DNA from: Bacillota bacterium
GTDB taxonomy: Bacteria > Bacillota > Clostridia > Acetivibrionales > DSM-1351
Assembly (NCBI GenBank): GCA_023441625.1
Contig: JAEZOA010000028.1
Span: 1-51,446, forward strand
Length of the DNA: 51,446 nucleotides
Direction: 5' to 3'
Positions 51,390 to 51,446 of the stretch are shown one piece after another (position 1 is the stretch's first letter; each line of letters starts with the position of its first letter). The position numbers and the translations under genes were made by a program. The notes beneath the pieces are model-generated. The model made no database searches. It saw only the letters and a list, made by a program, of their open reading frames with translations, and was not told the origin of the DNA.

Positions 51390-51446
51390 ATATTTATGAA
51401 CCTTGAAAACTGCATGACGAATAGAGCATCTGTTAAGGTGCTCAAA
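51390..51446 (+). other. probable leader of a ribosomal RNA operon
   Basis: The sequence AACCTTGAAAACTGCATGA near the right edge is the conserved pre-rRNA motif found upstream of 16S genes and in 16S-23S spacers of Bacilli and Clostridia (CTTGAAAACTG). The rRNA itself would begin beyond the window. No rRNA gene lies on the left, so a leader is more likely than a spacer. Confidence 0.5.

Overview
The window is AT-rich chromosomal DNA from a low-GC, endospore-forming, motile member of the Clostridia (Firmicutes). The support is the sporulation genes (spoIIAA-spoIIAB-sigF, spoVAC-spoVAD-spoVAE, a Spo0E-like peptide), chemotaxis genes (two methyl-accepting proteins and CheX), the Gram-positive cluster hprK-PHP-murB-rapZ-yvcK-whiA, a class II galT, and AGGAGG-type ribosome binding sites. 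No genus is claimed. I see no phage, IS element, integrase or CRISPR array. Most genes lie on the minus strand.

Layout, left to right. 0-5 kb: start of a histidine kinase and its OmpR-type response regulator, a polysaccharide deacetylase, a methyltransferase/PNPOx-like pair, an AraC regulator and an HD-domain protein. 5-13.3 kb: glycolysis (eno with secG, gpmI, tpiA, pgk), interrupted by a divergent Spo0E-like peptide/XRE regulator pair and a membrane sensor-like protein. 13.5-21 kb: pentapeptide-repeat protein, small membrane protein, CPBP protease, a stand-alone SecA paralogue and a chemoreceptor. 21-25.7 kb: galT-galK followed by a 5'-truncated galE, with a divergent AraC regulator. 25.8-31 kb: fabV, a second deacetylase, a second chemoreceptor and gap. 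31-38 kb: DUF2156 protein, M20 peptidase, trmL, cheX, then spoVA and spoIIA. 39-47 kb: whiA, glycogen debranching enzyme, yvcK, rapZ, murB, PHP phosphoesterase and hprK, mostly overlapping or closely spaced. 47-51.4 kb: two tRNA-Gly genes, cca, two small proteins, terC behind a yybP-ykoY (Mn2+) riboswitch, and at the right edge what looks like rRNA-operon leader sequence.

Functionally the window holds the lower half of glycolysis, Leloir galactose use and glycogen debranching, beside carbon regulators (HprK, YvcK, RapZ). It also holds the sigmaF switch and the SpoVA dipicolinate channel.

The least explained structure is an approximately 88-nt element shared almost base for base by the leaders of gpmI and spoVAC. 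It ends at each start codon and folds so that the Shine-Dalgarno region is paired. Other points are a four-copy 33-bp palindromic intergenic repeat, a tandem duplication of a terminator between tpiA and gpmI, a galE without its NAD-binding half, small genes of 40, 53 and 55 codons, and an orphan SecA2-like ATPase.
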